Of a DNA stretch of 39,641 nucleotides, positions 1-10,767 are shown in pieces (positions within the stretch are counted from its first letter, which is position 1; each line of letters begins with the position of its first letter). The stretch is from Trichinella spiralis (lineage: Eukaryota; Nematoda; Enoplea; Trichinellida; Trichinellidae): the NCBI GenBank assembly GCA_000181795.3, contig CM012953.1:17502527-17542167 (forward strand), in the 5' to 3' direction. The translations under genes were made by a program, and so were the position numbers. The notes beneath the pieces are model-generated. The model did no database searches. It was not told the origin of the DNA and worked only from the letters and a program-made list of their open reading frames with translations.

Positions 1-320
1 TGGTTAATAAGTGAGGCCTGGAATTTAAAAAAGAATTTCCATGCATCATCCATTATTTATCGTTTAATTAACTACAGGGAATTTTTTTCGGCCAAAATCT
101 TATGCACTTAATGAAGTTCGACTGTATTTATATGAAATGTATGAACGAACATCAAACAGGATTTTTCATACAAACAGCAAACCTCTTCGACATGTATAAA
201 AAAATATATATGGATGGGGCTAGTGTGAACTCATCCGCGTCCCATTTCCCCCTAACTCCGCCTCCTTTTTGTGACTGGCTGTATTATGATAGGTTGCACA
301 TTATTGATCGGTAATTGGCT
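1..320. other. left flank, no gene seen
   Basis: No convincing gene is visible. A 70-codon open frame (102-314, +) has no recognisable domain. The last 120 bases (about 200-320) are GC-richer and weakly resemble 20,715-20,830 in the same orientation (a shared pyrimidine-rich core and a shared GATCGGTAA end). They may therefore be the edge of another dispersed repeat that abuts the TIR element. Confidence 0.4.
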
Positions 321-540
321 AATGACTTCTGCTATTTTATTAGCTAATCATTATGATAAGTGATTGGGTGAATAACTTTGCCATTTGATTACCTATTAAA
401 CTTTGATCAAGGATTGGGTAATTGTTGTTTATCAATCCTTTTCCAAATATGGGTGCATTACCATTAAAATACTTTACATGGACATAAAAAAGCATTTACT
501 ATTTTTGAAACACAGCTTTTTAATGTGTTGTTAGCTATCT
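321..540 (+). repeat. left terminal inverted repeat
   Basis: This is the left arm of the element. It is nearly identical to the reverse complement of the right arm over the outer 150 bp and diverges progressively inward. The resemblance drops off at 321, just left of AATGACTTCTGC. Confidence 0.85.
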
Positions 541-1104
541 ATTGTTGCGTTAAATGAATTATAACAAAAAGTTAATATGCTTAAAACTAATGTTTAACTT
601 CTTTATATTTGCATATTGTTTGCGTATGTTGTTAAGAAGAGCATTTAACAAGATGTCTTGCAATATTTGAATGTGGCTTTAAATAAGTGGTTATCTTAGT
701 CAATAACATTAATGATTCTTCAGTTTTACATTTCACTGTTCACATAAAATAGCATTCGCAGTCTTGAATTTTCTTTTAAATAGCTTATGCACCGTTCCGG
801 TTGATTTGTTAAGCTTAATTAGCTGCGCGTCAAGCTTTATGCCCAGCAGCATTTTACTTCCTGCTTCATAGTGTACTTCTTGTTTACTCCAGTATTAGTA
901 ATAATGGAATCCATTTCCGCGTCCATTTTCTGTTCATTGCCGTCCAGTCCAGAAAGCCGTATGCATCACAATTTCAGCAGGCAAATTTCGGATGATGATA
1001 TCTGATATTGTTTCGCTCATCAGCTAATAACCCTCGAATTCTAAGCACTGAACTCAAACGCAAGACCAAAAAGGAAAATTAATTTGACGGTTTAAATTCC
1101 ATTT

Positions 1105-1920
1105 TAAATAATCATTTTGAAACAACATTTAGCTTTCATTTCTCATCTTATCTACAATTGAAGATCAACTTGTGATATTCGTTGTAGCGCCAACGCCTTT
1201 TGTTGATGTTGACAGAAGATTATTATCACAGACAAATGACGCACATATGCTGACATCAAACAATGCGATGTCCACTGCAAGTGAATTTGAGGCAGCTTTA
1301 ACAGCTTTTCTGCTTCGTGCTGTTCATCGCTTTTTTCCGCTTTCAAAGTGCTTCACTTTTATTTATCTTTGCGAGTGGAAAAATACTGTTCAAAAGAAAT
1401 GTCAGCCAACAGTTGCTTTCACTCATCATATAAATTCTTTCTTAGCTAACAATTAAATGAGATTTATGCCTAAGGTTCTTTTTTGTTTGTCAAATATTGT
1501 TCTGATGAAGGCTAGTTGAACCGCTATTCAAGTACAAAGGGAAAATCTAAAATTGATAAATTGTCACAGCTGCAGTTTTCAGCTAAAACTAGGAGTGGTG
1601 GTTGCTGAATGTTAGCATCGAAACACTTTTCTGATTTTGCCTGTCTGTTCTCTGAAAATGTGTTTAGTTCACAAAAGAATTTAATCTTTCCNAATTTTTC
1701 TTTTGCTTCTCTTCACAAGAGTTATTGTTTTTCTTTTTATGTATCATTTAAATAAAAAATAAAAATCTGGAATTNNNNTTGTTTAAAGTAAAAATTTGTG
1801 GTAATACATCTTGTGTAAATTGTATTAAATTTCTCTCTCAATATCTAAAGTAAACCGACGACTGGTTTGACTAAANANTCANNTNNNNATTCNTGTATTA
1901 CTATGGTTCAACATTCCAGA
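1105..1920 (+). repeat. dispersed repeat core, copy 1
   Basis: This segment aligns in the same orientation with about 19,645-20,470. Shared blocks include ATTGAAGATC, AATACTGTTCAAAA, GAGATTTATGC, AAATTGTC followed by ACAGCTGC, and GTTAGCATCGAAA. Open frames in the two copies are not conserved, because indels shift the frame, so it behaves as noncoding repeat DNA. The clustered Ns (1692, 1775-1778, 1876-1893) lie inside this copy. Confidence 0.8.
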
Positions 1921-2849
1921 TCAAAAAATATCTGTTGCATTTCGAAATTCTGTTGATTTTAGCAAACAAAACTGAAAGCAAAGAAAATTATTTTTTTTGC
2001 TCTGTCACCATCGTAAAAAGTCATTACATGTCAAATTATGAAAACAAAAAATGATCTAGATAAACACGTTTATTTAACATCTCTTTGTTCAGTTATCTCT
2101 TCATCAAGCTGTTCATTTGTTGCTTCTGTATTTTTGTAGAATAATGCAATTGGATAATAAAGATATTTAATTTGTAAAGAACAAAACCGTCAGTTCTATT
2201 TTTCATTTATTTTACTCCTCAATGCTTATCATCAATGATTGTGCTATTTTCCGTGTCGTAGGTTTGAGATGTGTTTCTGAATGATGAGAATAAATAAGGA
2301 ATTTCAGTTTGTATCTCAAAGAACTAACATAAGCCAATACACAAAGGGAGATGCCACACGTTCAAGTGCACAAATCATAATGCCATACAAGGGTTGTGAA
2401 TAAAGATATAAACAATGGCTTAATGTAGCACATTATTATTGTAATATTACAGCTAATCCATTTTTTGAACATAACGATTAGTTGGTTGCCGTGGCACAGT
2501 GTCTACAAGTTTAGAAATGGACTTTTTCCACGATATCGTTGTATTGCCCATCTTGCCCATGGTATATATTGTAATAAAATTCAGATTTGCTTGTTGTTGT
2601 AAAATGGAAATTTCTGTACTATACATTTGCTTAGTTCTGAAGCGCTTATATCGAATAGCAGAAAAGTTTCTGCGAAAACAGTCTGTTGATCAGCATAGTT
2701 GTGAAGAAGTAAAATGCAAAAGCAAACTTACAAGAATAAAATTAAGCAATAAGATAATCTTTTGTTAACAGTGAAATGTAAAACGCAAAAGCTTTTTAGA
2801 AGCATCATTTGCAGTCTAAAAACAAATATACACAGTTTTACGTTAACTG

Positions 2850-3053
2850 AAAGCTTTTTTTTCTAAAAATGTTAAATGATTATTTTTGCCAATATAAGGA
2901 AATTTAATGGAATGCACCCATATTTGGTAAATAAAGACTTGATAAACAACAATCACCCAATCCTAGATCACAGCTGAATAGCTAATCAAATGGCACAGTT
3001 ATTCACCCAATCACTTATCAGAATAGATAGCTAATAAAGTAGCAGAAGTCATT
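2850..3053 (-). repeat. right terminal inverted repeat
   Basis: This is the right arm of the same element, ending ..AGCAGAAGTCATT at 3053. Beyond this point the flanks of the two arms no longer resemble each other. Confidence 0.85.
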
Positions 3054-4075
3054 TGTAAGATTTAAATAGAACACTCCCAGTAAAATCAAGAAATTAATCA
3101 GATGCTAACAATTTAGCAGTTGTCACTCCTTGGTTAAGCTTGAAAGCTGCAACTGTGAACAATTTGTCAATTGTGCATATTCCCCTTGTATTAAAATCCC
3201 CTTTCCCACATATGTGATATGACGAGAACGCGAACAATGTTTGACAAAGGCATATGCGTTTAATCATGCGTGAAATGAAGTGAAATTGCGAGCTAACGCG
3301 TAACGTTAGCATTAGTGCCATTTGTAACCCGGAAATTAAAAGTGTTGCTACAGTATTCCAGATTTTTCAAACAGATTATTCAGTATTCTGACATTACATT
3401 CGGAAATTAACATCTAATCTTGATAAATTTCAACAGGCAACAAATTTATTTACAAACAGTGGGAGCAGATTTATATATCAAGAGGGAAATCGGTAATAGA
3501 CCGTTGTTGCTGTTGCTGTTGGGTAGTAAAAAATAAAAATCACTATTTAACTTATTTTTTGTATTGTTTTTTTTCTGAATTATTACTATCGCATTTCATA
3601 TAACGTCAGTTTGGTACAATAAAATAGAGAATAATGATAAAAATTATTTTCGGGAATGCTGATCATGAAAAAGTATAAGCTTCACCACAAATTATATATT
3701 TAAATAAACAAAAATTTCAATGAATGACGAAACTTCAAACAGACAATAAAATTTTGGAATAATATTTCCATTATTAATGTTACGTCACTATTATTAAAGT
3801 TACGTAATCCAAAATGGAATCCATGCAGACTTTTTTATCAAAATTTGCATTTCTTTTTGTTTTGTTTTTACAAAAATTAATACCATTCAAATGTTTGAAA
3901 ATTAAGAATAATTCATTTCTTCCGTCAAATTATTTATTATTACATTGGTCATTGCATTGATAAAATTATGAACAAACTATTTGCTCGTGATAATTGTCGA
4001 AAAAAGAAATGCACGTGCGTGCAACAAAATTATGCATTCATTCTTCACTGCGAGAACTTTCACTCTTATTTCGTC

Positions 4076-4115
<40 letters not shown>

Positions 4116-4649
4116 GCTTGCTTTGCTCTTTTGTGAATTGTCTTTTGTCGATTACTATTTGAGATTTTTAAATAGATATTCAAATAACAAAATTAACAAA
4201 TATACATACATATATATATATATATATAACTAGATATTTCCAAAAAGTATTACTTTTTTCCAGTAATATTTATTGAATTTTTAAAAGCTCGTAGTTCAGT
4301 TTATTAAGGAAAAAAAAATAAAAAACAAAAGTGTGCGCAAAACTAACAAATGCTTCATTTTAAAAAGCATATTTATACAAAGAAGAGTTATTTGAAAAAT
4401 AAATAAATAAATATATATATACATTACTTAACTTTCTGGAGATGAAGTAAAAAATTGAAATATTAAAATAAAAATTCAACAGGATTCACAGACAAAAGAC
4501 GAGCAGATCCCAAATTAAAAAAAATGGCAAACATTCTTTGGTATAATATTATTGTATTATTTTACTGCTTGAGCTCAATGCTGCACAAATAAAATGTGGA
4601 AGAAAATATCATCACTTTGAAAAAAAGCTCAGATGTTTTTCTTTCCGGC
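3054..4649. other. intergenic: AT-rich with microsatellites and Robo 3' flank
   Basis: No gene is supported. The stretch holds a 40-bp (TTA)n tract (4076-4115), a (TA)n tract (4209-4228), an AATA/TA tract near 4399-4423, and two minus-strand AATAAA motifs (4300-4305 and 4269-4274). These lie about 350-380 bp beyond the Robo stop and could serve as its polyadenylation signals. Bases 3100-3340 are slightly GC-richer but carry no recognisable domain. Confidence 0.5.
4076..4115. repeat. (TTA)n microsatellite
   Basis: This is an uninterrupted trinucleotide run of about 40 bp. It creates artificial poly-Leu/poly-Tyr/poly-Ile reading frames on both strands that should not be annotated as genes. Confidence 0.95.
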
Positions 4650-7600
4650 CTAAACGACATCTTTCGGTCCTGGGCGAGCATTCGGCTGCCTCGGCAGCGA
4701 TCTCTTACCTACAATTATATAACTTAAATTGAAAAAATAAAATATGACGACATTACTGCCAATTAATGCATTAAATATAACAACATGTTGCTTCAAAAAA
4801 GCTATACCGATTGAATTGAAAAGTAAATAAAAACAACACTCACTATTATTGTACATGGAAGGTAAAATTGGAGACGGTAAAGGCTGCCTCGGATGAGAGC
4901 CGAGCAACAAATTTTGTTTATTACCACTATTGCCAATATGATTACTGCTACTATTATTAATCTTATTGTTGTTGTTGTTGTTATTTATCGGCCTAACAAC
5001 AGAAAATTTTGCAGATGGTTGCAAGAAATGTACATCGGGGCCGGTCAAATCATCATCTTCAAATTCTACAGGCAATTTGCGTTGTTCGTCCATGTCTTGT
5101 TCGATATCATCATCATCATCATCATCATCATTGTCGTCGTCATCATTTTGACTGTACAAACAACATTTGCTGTCATCTTCTGCAGCACGTTTCGACCGAA
5201 ACTGTCTGCTGCTACTATTAGCACCGATACCGCCGTTGGCGAACAATTCTTTGGTTGACTGTGGTTGACGACGAGACTATAGAAAAATAAATCATAAACA
5301 AGTGAGTAAGTATATTTAAAAAGAAAAAAACAACAACAACGAAAAAATATCCAATCATCTGTTCAAACTCACTTCCACTTTTAGTGGGTAGAAATTTTCG
5401 GTTGCAGCAAAATGCACTGCACTTTGTGCCAACATTTCGTCAGTTACAGGTGGTGGTGGTTGGGTAGGTGGTGGTGGAATAAAGTCCAACAGTGTCGGTT
5501 GATGAGCTCGAATTTTTCGGCTATTTCCATTGCTGCTGTTTGTTCCGCCTGACAACAATGAAACATCTGTTTGCGGGGGGCTGTTGTTGTTGTTCATATT
5601 GCTGTTTACTGCTTTGTTATTATTATTATTATTATTATGCTCTGGAGAGACAAGACTTCCAGCGCGTTTCATGTTAGCAACGACAGTTGAATGTTTGGAA
5701 CGTTCACGATCCAATGGCAATTGCATTGTCTGATGATGATGATGCTGCTGTTGCAGTTCCAGTTGTTGCTGCTGCTGACGTTGACGATGAGCATTCATGA
5801 CCAATGTAGTAGTTGCATACGGGGTCGGTGAAGGAGGTGATGTGGGGCAATAATAAGCATTACCAGGTACATCCAAAGATGGAATCTGATGATAATATGA
5901 ACTGCTGGCATTTGACGGTCTGTAAACACCGCCCAGTGAATAATTCATCTGACTGAGCTCAGTGTACGGCCTTTCCAACGATTTGGTGGAAAAGAACACC
6001 GGCGCCGGCTGAAGACGGGGCGACTCGGCTCCCACCAAATATCTCGTACTCAACGACGCCACTGCCAATGTGGCCGGATGGGATCCGCCTGATTGATAAA
6101 ATTGCTGCGGGTCGATCCACAACGCCTCTCGACCAGTGTTCAACACAGAGCCGTCGTTGATTTTAATAAACGGACCGTTTGTGCATTCGTGTTCGGCAGT
6201 TTTCTTGTACGCTCGACGTCTGCGCCACCAGAACACGGCAACCAACAAAATCAAAAAACTCCACACCGCTGCACCAATAACCGATATAAACCAAGGCTCT
6301 TGGAGCAAAGCGTTCAAACGTCCCTGCGGTGTCGACAGCGCTTCCATCGTCAAATGGCTTCTCAACGTCGCTTCGTCCATCGTCACCACCCCTTCGCAAA
6401 ACTGACGTCCAGAACCGGCGGTCGTGAAGGCGCCAACGCGTATTCGATAAGCGGTGCCAGGTTCCAGATGGAACAACGTCACACTGGCAGCCCGTTCGCT
6501 GGCCGTTATGTTGCGCAAAATACGCCGGGTCTCGTTGGCGATCACCAGAATGGTGTAACCTCTCAAAATGCCGTTGATCTGATCGAGCGGCGGAGGTTTC
6601 CAAGATACTCTCAGCGTTGTCAAATTGGTCATTCGAATTTGCATATCGCCGGGAGGTGCGGTCGGAACTGAAAAGACGAAAAGAAAAGAAAATCATCGCA
6701 TCTTTTTTTCACGAAATTTTCTTTTTTGGCCAAAGCAAACTTACTCGCTTCAGTGGTGAGCACATCGAGAACGTTGCTCGGATTGCCTTCGACCGATCGA
6801 AAATACGGCGTGATGAAGAACAAATATTTCGTGTACGGTTTCAAGCCTCCAATAGTTCTACTCCAAACGGGCCCCTCTTCAAAGTTGGTCACATTGACCA
6901 AACCTTGCTGATTCGTCTCAGCAGCTTGCCAGCGGATGTAAAAGCCAGTAATCAGCGGTTCAGTGCGAAGGAGCTGAATTTTTGAAAATTTTTTTACAAT
7001 TTATTTGACAGAAAAAAAATTGGTGATAAAAACAACCATCGTAGTAAATTTACCTTCCAAGAAAGTTTCACCGAAGTTTCGTTGATCGCTTTGACTTCAC
7101 GCAATTTGACCAGCTGGACATCTGACAAACTTTTACGTGCCACTTCCAAATCGATGTCGATAAAATCTCTCACAAAACCTACATCGGTACACATATACGT
7201 ATTCCACAGTGAGTGAGTGGAAGATTTGTAAAACTCACCGGCAGATTTGGTACGGACGACAGAAGAGAACAAACTGGGCTCGCTGATTCCGTGATGATTG
7301 ACCGCACGAACGACAAACACGTACGACGAAGACGGCTTCAAACGTCGTACAACAAACATTGGCGAGCGTATCAAATCCACTACACTCGCCCAATAAGAAC
7401 CCATCTGTGGACTGTAATACTGAAGACGGTAACCAAGAATCGAAGACGCACCAGCATTGTCCGGTGACATCCACTGCAAAGTGACTTCAGTATCGGATAC
7501 GTTGATCACTCGAGGTCGTCCCGGGGGAGATGAAAATGTCGACGGTTCGGGCATTCTTTCGAAAATGACGTTTGGATTTGTATGAGCTAAAATGAAAAAA

Positions 7601-10600
7601 CAAATCAAAACCAATCGACAAAACCAAAATCCAAATCACCTTCCACACGCAAAAATGCAGACACTTGATCTTCTCCTTTGTGACTTTTTACACTACAAGT
7701 GTACAATGCTGAGTCTTCTTTGCGCAAATCTGAAAAAGTAGAAGAAAAGAGAAAAAATTCACCGTTTCTTTCTTTTTTTTTGCATCAAGTTCAACGACAA
7801 TACAGAGTTTTAACAGGTGTTATTTATTTTAAATACCTCTTATGTTTAAATTTCCACCGGATAATATGTTGAAACGATCGCTGGGTTCAATTTGGACGCC
7901 ATTTTTCAACCAAACGATATCGTACGTTTCACCAGTGGATTTTGCCAAACAAGGCATAACGGCTACAGAATCCAAAGGCAGTGTTTGATTGGCCGGTCCA
8001 CGTATTATAAGTGGAGGTAAATCCGAGCTCATGTCTGAATTGTGTTAAAAGAAAAAAGCTTTTATTACTATTACTTTTTTTCCCATATTTCAGTCATTAA
8101 CCATCACCGTCAACTGTAACCCTGACAAAAGCTTTGGCACTGTTCGAGCCAGCTGCATTCAACGCAGTGCAAACGTAGTTGCCTTCGTCCGTAGAAATGA
8201 CATGCTGAATGGACAAGTCGCCCTTTTTCGACACTTGTACCCGACCGTCCACGGACCGAAATCCCGGAAACATTAGTTCCTAATGTAAAATTATATATAT
8301 ATATATATGAAAAAAACAGAGAAAAAAAAGACAAATTCTGGCACTACTGTTTGTTACCTGAGCGCCTTCTTTGGACCAAAACAACGACGGCGGTGGACTA
8401 CCATTGGCTTCGCAAAGTAAGGAAATTTCACTTCCCTCTTTCACGTCCACATCCCTCGGTCCGTCGGTAAACCAAGGCGGTGATTGGACCACCAGCTTCG
8501 CCGACGCTTCAACAGCACCAGCCGCATTTTTACCCTTGAAAAACGACAGTATATGAAATCACGAAACAAATGGACAAATAGACGAATGGGAATAAATTAC
8601 TGAACAAATATATTCCCCTTCATCCGAAGCGACAATTCGGTCGATTTTCAACGAATAATCGGCAAGCATTCGACTACGTCCAGCAGGCATGACTCCGTTA
8701 GCTTTGCGCCACTGCACGTCCGGTTTCGGATCACCCGATATTGCGCAAAGAAACAACGCTTCCGAACCAACGTCAACGGCAATATCATCCGGACGAATTT
8801 TGATTTCAGGTTTCTCTAAAAGCGAAAAACGTTTCAAAACAACGAACAAACAAACAAATAAACAAACCGTAAATAAGCAGTCGTCCAGTTTTGCTGACAC
8901 GCTCTTGGACCAAATTTCGAGCAACACACGAATAGAAACCAGAGTCCGACGTCTGGACGTTGGTGATGATCAAATTGCCGCTCGAATGGACTGTTCTGCG
9001 TGAATCGCCGTCCAAATTTAAATCTTGATTATCTTTTTTCCAAGAAACTACCGGCTCCGGATAGCCGTTCGGCGGACTGCACTCCAACAGCGCCTGTTTG
9101 CCGACCACCGCCGTGACCGGCTTCGGATGGACGCGAAATTCCTCTTTGAGCCAGGCAATTTTCAACGTTGCATTCCGACTGCGCGCTTCGCCACGCCCAT
9201 TGCGCACCACACACCAATAAACCCCAGCGTCGGAATTTCGATTTCTACCTGCAAATGCATACACACATACATATATAGAAATATAAAATCAACAACTTGA
9301 TCGAACAACAAACAACCTTGATTGACAGCTTGCATCAGAAATAACGAACCCGAAGGAAGTATTACTCTAGTCGAATCACTTTCTTCTGCAGCAGTGACCA
9401 AAGGTTTCCCATCTTTGAACCAAATAACTTGCGGCTATTTCAAATATACATGTGTTTGTTTAAATATAAATCATAACAACTGAACTTTGTGCTTACCTGT
9501 GGATTTCCAGTCGCTTTACAATTCAACGTTACCGAATCGCCTGCAGCGACAATTTCATCCGACGGATGTTCCAATATTTGCGGTGGACCCGGTGATACAG
9601 TAGTGACTTCGAACTCTGAATGAAAAATATGAAATGAGAATCAATTTTTTGAATTTCCAATGACAAAATTTTAGAATTTAAAAAACATAACAAAATTGAA
9701 CTGAATGAACTGAGAAAAAAAAAGAATATGAAATCAACAACAACAACAACTGGTATCAAATGCGATTTTCCAAACAAAAAAAATATATATTTATTTATTT
9801 ATTTATCACTCAAAAATAAATAAAAATTACAAAACTTTGCCAATGAATACCTAGTTACGAGCTGAAACGTAATGCATCTCTTAGAAAACTGTCTTTTTAT
9901 TTTCATTTTTTGAAATTCACATTTGTCATCAATATGACAATAAATCGTTGCCGAATGATTAGAACAGACTCTTCTTAACAATAAAGAAAAATTCAAAAAA
10001 TGGTGGTGATACGTACAACAACGAGAACAATACAACTGACCCTGGGAAAAAGAAAAAAAAATCATCATCGCCATCAATTTCATCGACCTCATTAAAAAAA
10101 TGGTACACTCCATTCTCACACATAATTTTTTTCCAATTGCACACAGATGCTTTCAAATGTAGAATAAATTCTTTGCAAATTTTACAAAAACAGTCTACAA
10201 ACGATTAAAAATTACCTTTAACAATCCATTCACTCCCCTGTTCACAAACTTTACTCCAATAAATGCTTTGCAAAAACGAAACAAAATAATACTCAAAATA
10301 AATAAATAAATAATCATAAAGAAAGTCAAAATTATTTAAAAAAAAACATTCTCAGTAAGCATGTCACATGTGCACTTGTGAAATGGCACATTGCAAATGC
10401 AAATCCTTCTTTTTCTTTTTTTAATTAGACAATAATCATTACAGCGACAAGTTCAAACGATCTGATTTCAATTCGTCCTTTTTTATAACTTTTATGCAAA
10501 ATTAATTTATAAGATAACGAAAATTTCCGAATCTTCTCCATCACAAAATGGACAACAATTTACAACAACAACAACAACATTCCCACTCACCATTTCACAT

Positions 10601-10767
10601 AAATCATACGAGCAGTATATTTGTTTTTTTAATGATAATAAAAATAAATAAATATTTTACATCTCACCATCATCGTAGGAACTGAATGCGATCACAAACG
10701 GCGTCAGGATGACGACTGCAAAACAGAACGAAGCAAGCCAATCACGCATCACGAAGCCACCACTCAT
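4650..10767 (-). CDS. robo (sax-3): Roundabout (Robo/SAX-3) axon-guidance receptor, 15 exons, complete
   Basis: This is a receptor for Slit ligands in axon and cell guidance at the plasma membrane. Exons read 5'-3' on the minus strand: 10767-10668, 9615-9497, 9434-9317, 9248-8868, 8815-8601, 8534-8358, 8279-8108, 8034-7837, 7729-7640, 7586-7239, 7178-7054, 6973-6745, 6667-5373, 5276-4844, 4708-4650. All introns are GT-AG, all phases join, and the total is 4059 nt or 1352 residues. Domains in order are a signal peptide (1-30), five Ig domains (about 42-530), three FN3 domains (about 535-870), a TM helix at 884-905 followed by RRRR, and a cytoplasmic tail. The tail carries PTPYATT (1038-1044) and [13 protein letters not shown] (1152-1164), the family's tyrosine and Ena-type proline motifs. 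The 5 Ig + 3 FN3 + TM layout and overall length match Robo/SAX-3 orthologues. The start is the ATG opening the signal-peptide exon. Transcript ends and alternative first exons cannot be seen. Confidence 0.93.
4709..4843 (-). other. Robo intron 14, in-frame and stop-free (135 bp)
   Basis: The donor is GTGAGT after ..AATAATA and the acceptor is ATTGTAG, in phase 1. The length is divisible by three and there is no stop. Retention would insert 45 mostly hydrophobic residues just before the C-terminal tail of 19 residues. The low GC of the stretch supports calling it an intron. Confidence 0.7.
5107..5131. repeat. (TCA)n coding microsatellite (Asp run in Robo)
   Basis: This pure trinucleotide tract lies inside exon 14 and encodes most of the acidic run on the minus strand. 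Confidence 0.9.
5617..5638. repeat. (TTA)n coding microsatellite (Asn run in Robo)
   Basis: This pure trinucleotide tract lies in exon 13. Read on the minus strand it gives consecutive AAT codons for Asn. Confidence 0.9.
6745..9615 (-). other. robo (sax-3): Robo ectodomain block (Ig1-Ig5, FN3-1, FN3-2)
   Basis: Ig1, whose core opens with [15 protein letters not shown], spans exons 2-4 and is the Slit-binding type domain. Ig2 ([16 protein letters not shown]) lies in exon 4, Ig3 ([11 protein letters not shown]) runs from exon 5 into the start of exon 6, Ig4 covers exons 6-7 and Ig5 exons 8-9. FN3-1 is exon 10 and FN3-2 is exons 11-12. The paired Ig cysteines and the D-x-G-x-Y-x-C signatures are visible, for example [24 protein letters not shown] and TDEGNYVC. 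The third FN3 domain is at the start of exon 13. These exons are distinctly GC-richer than their introns. Confidence 0.9.
7179..7238 (-). other. Robo intron 10, in-frame and stop-free (60 bp)
   Basis: The donor is GTGAGT and the acceptor GATGTAG, in phase 1. The intron is exactly 60 nt and has no in-frame stop, so retention would insert 20 residues between FN3-1 and FN3-2. Splicing joins ..KSAG to FVRDF.., which is the better fit to the domain linker. Confidence 0.75.
9616..10667 (-). other. robo (sax-3): Robo intron 1 (1.05 kb)
   Basis: This is the only long intron of the gene, separating the signal-peptide exon from Ig1. The split codon G|AG joins ..SSYDD to EFEVTT... The intron is AT-rich, with an ATTT-repeat tract near 9782-9806. 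No additional exon with good splice sites was recognised, but a first intron like this is a usual place for regulatory elements. Confidence 0.75.

Larger units (their letters stand above)
321..3053. mobile_element. non-autonomous DNA element with long terminal inverted repeats
   Basis: Bases 321-540 match the reverse complement of about 2850-3053. The outermost stretch (beginning AATGACTTCTGCTA) is nearly identical for about 150 bp, including the shared cores TGATAAGTGATTGGGTGAAT and CAAATATGGGTGCATT. The inner part decays to roughly 70%. The interior of about 2.3 kb has no long open frame, only short AT-rich ORFs, so no transposase is encoded and the element would depend on one supplied elsewhere. 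A target duplication could not be fixed with confidence. The core 1105-1905 recurs at about 19,645-20,450. The superfamily is unknown; long-TIR foldback or Mutator-like elements have this architecture. Confidence 0.8.
4650..6350 (-). other. robo (sax-3): Robo transmembrane and low-complexity cytoplasmic tail
   Basis: After the membrane helix comes a tail of about 450 residues. It is rich in homopolymers: a Gln/His run, two Asn runs, an almost unbroken Asp run of about a dozen residues, and a third Asn run in exon 14. Only the PTPYATT and proline-rich islands look like family-conserved signalling motifs. The homopolymers are encoded by near-perfect trinucleotide repeats, so their length is probably polymorphic. 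Confidence 0.85.

Noticed and set aside
3968-4233. Three overlapping ORFs on both strands with poly-Tyr, poly-Ile or poly-Leu
   Set aside because: They are artefacts of the (TTA)n microsatellite, with no coding character outside it.
4893-5258. Plus-strand ORFs opposite Robo exon 14
   Set aside because: They are antisense shadows of the repeat-rich Robo tail; the minus-strand frame carries the phase-consistent exon.
6093-6671. 192-codon plus-strand ORF opposite Robo exon 13
   Set aside because: It is antisense to the FN3/TM exon, whose minus-strand translation is clearly Robo.
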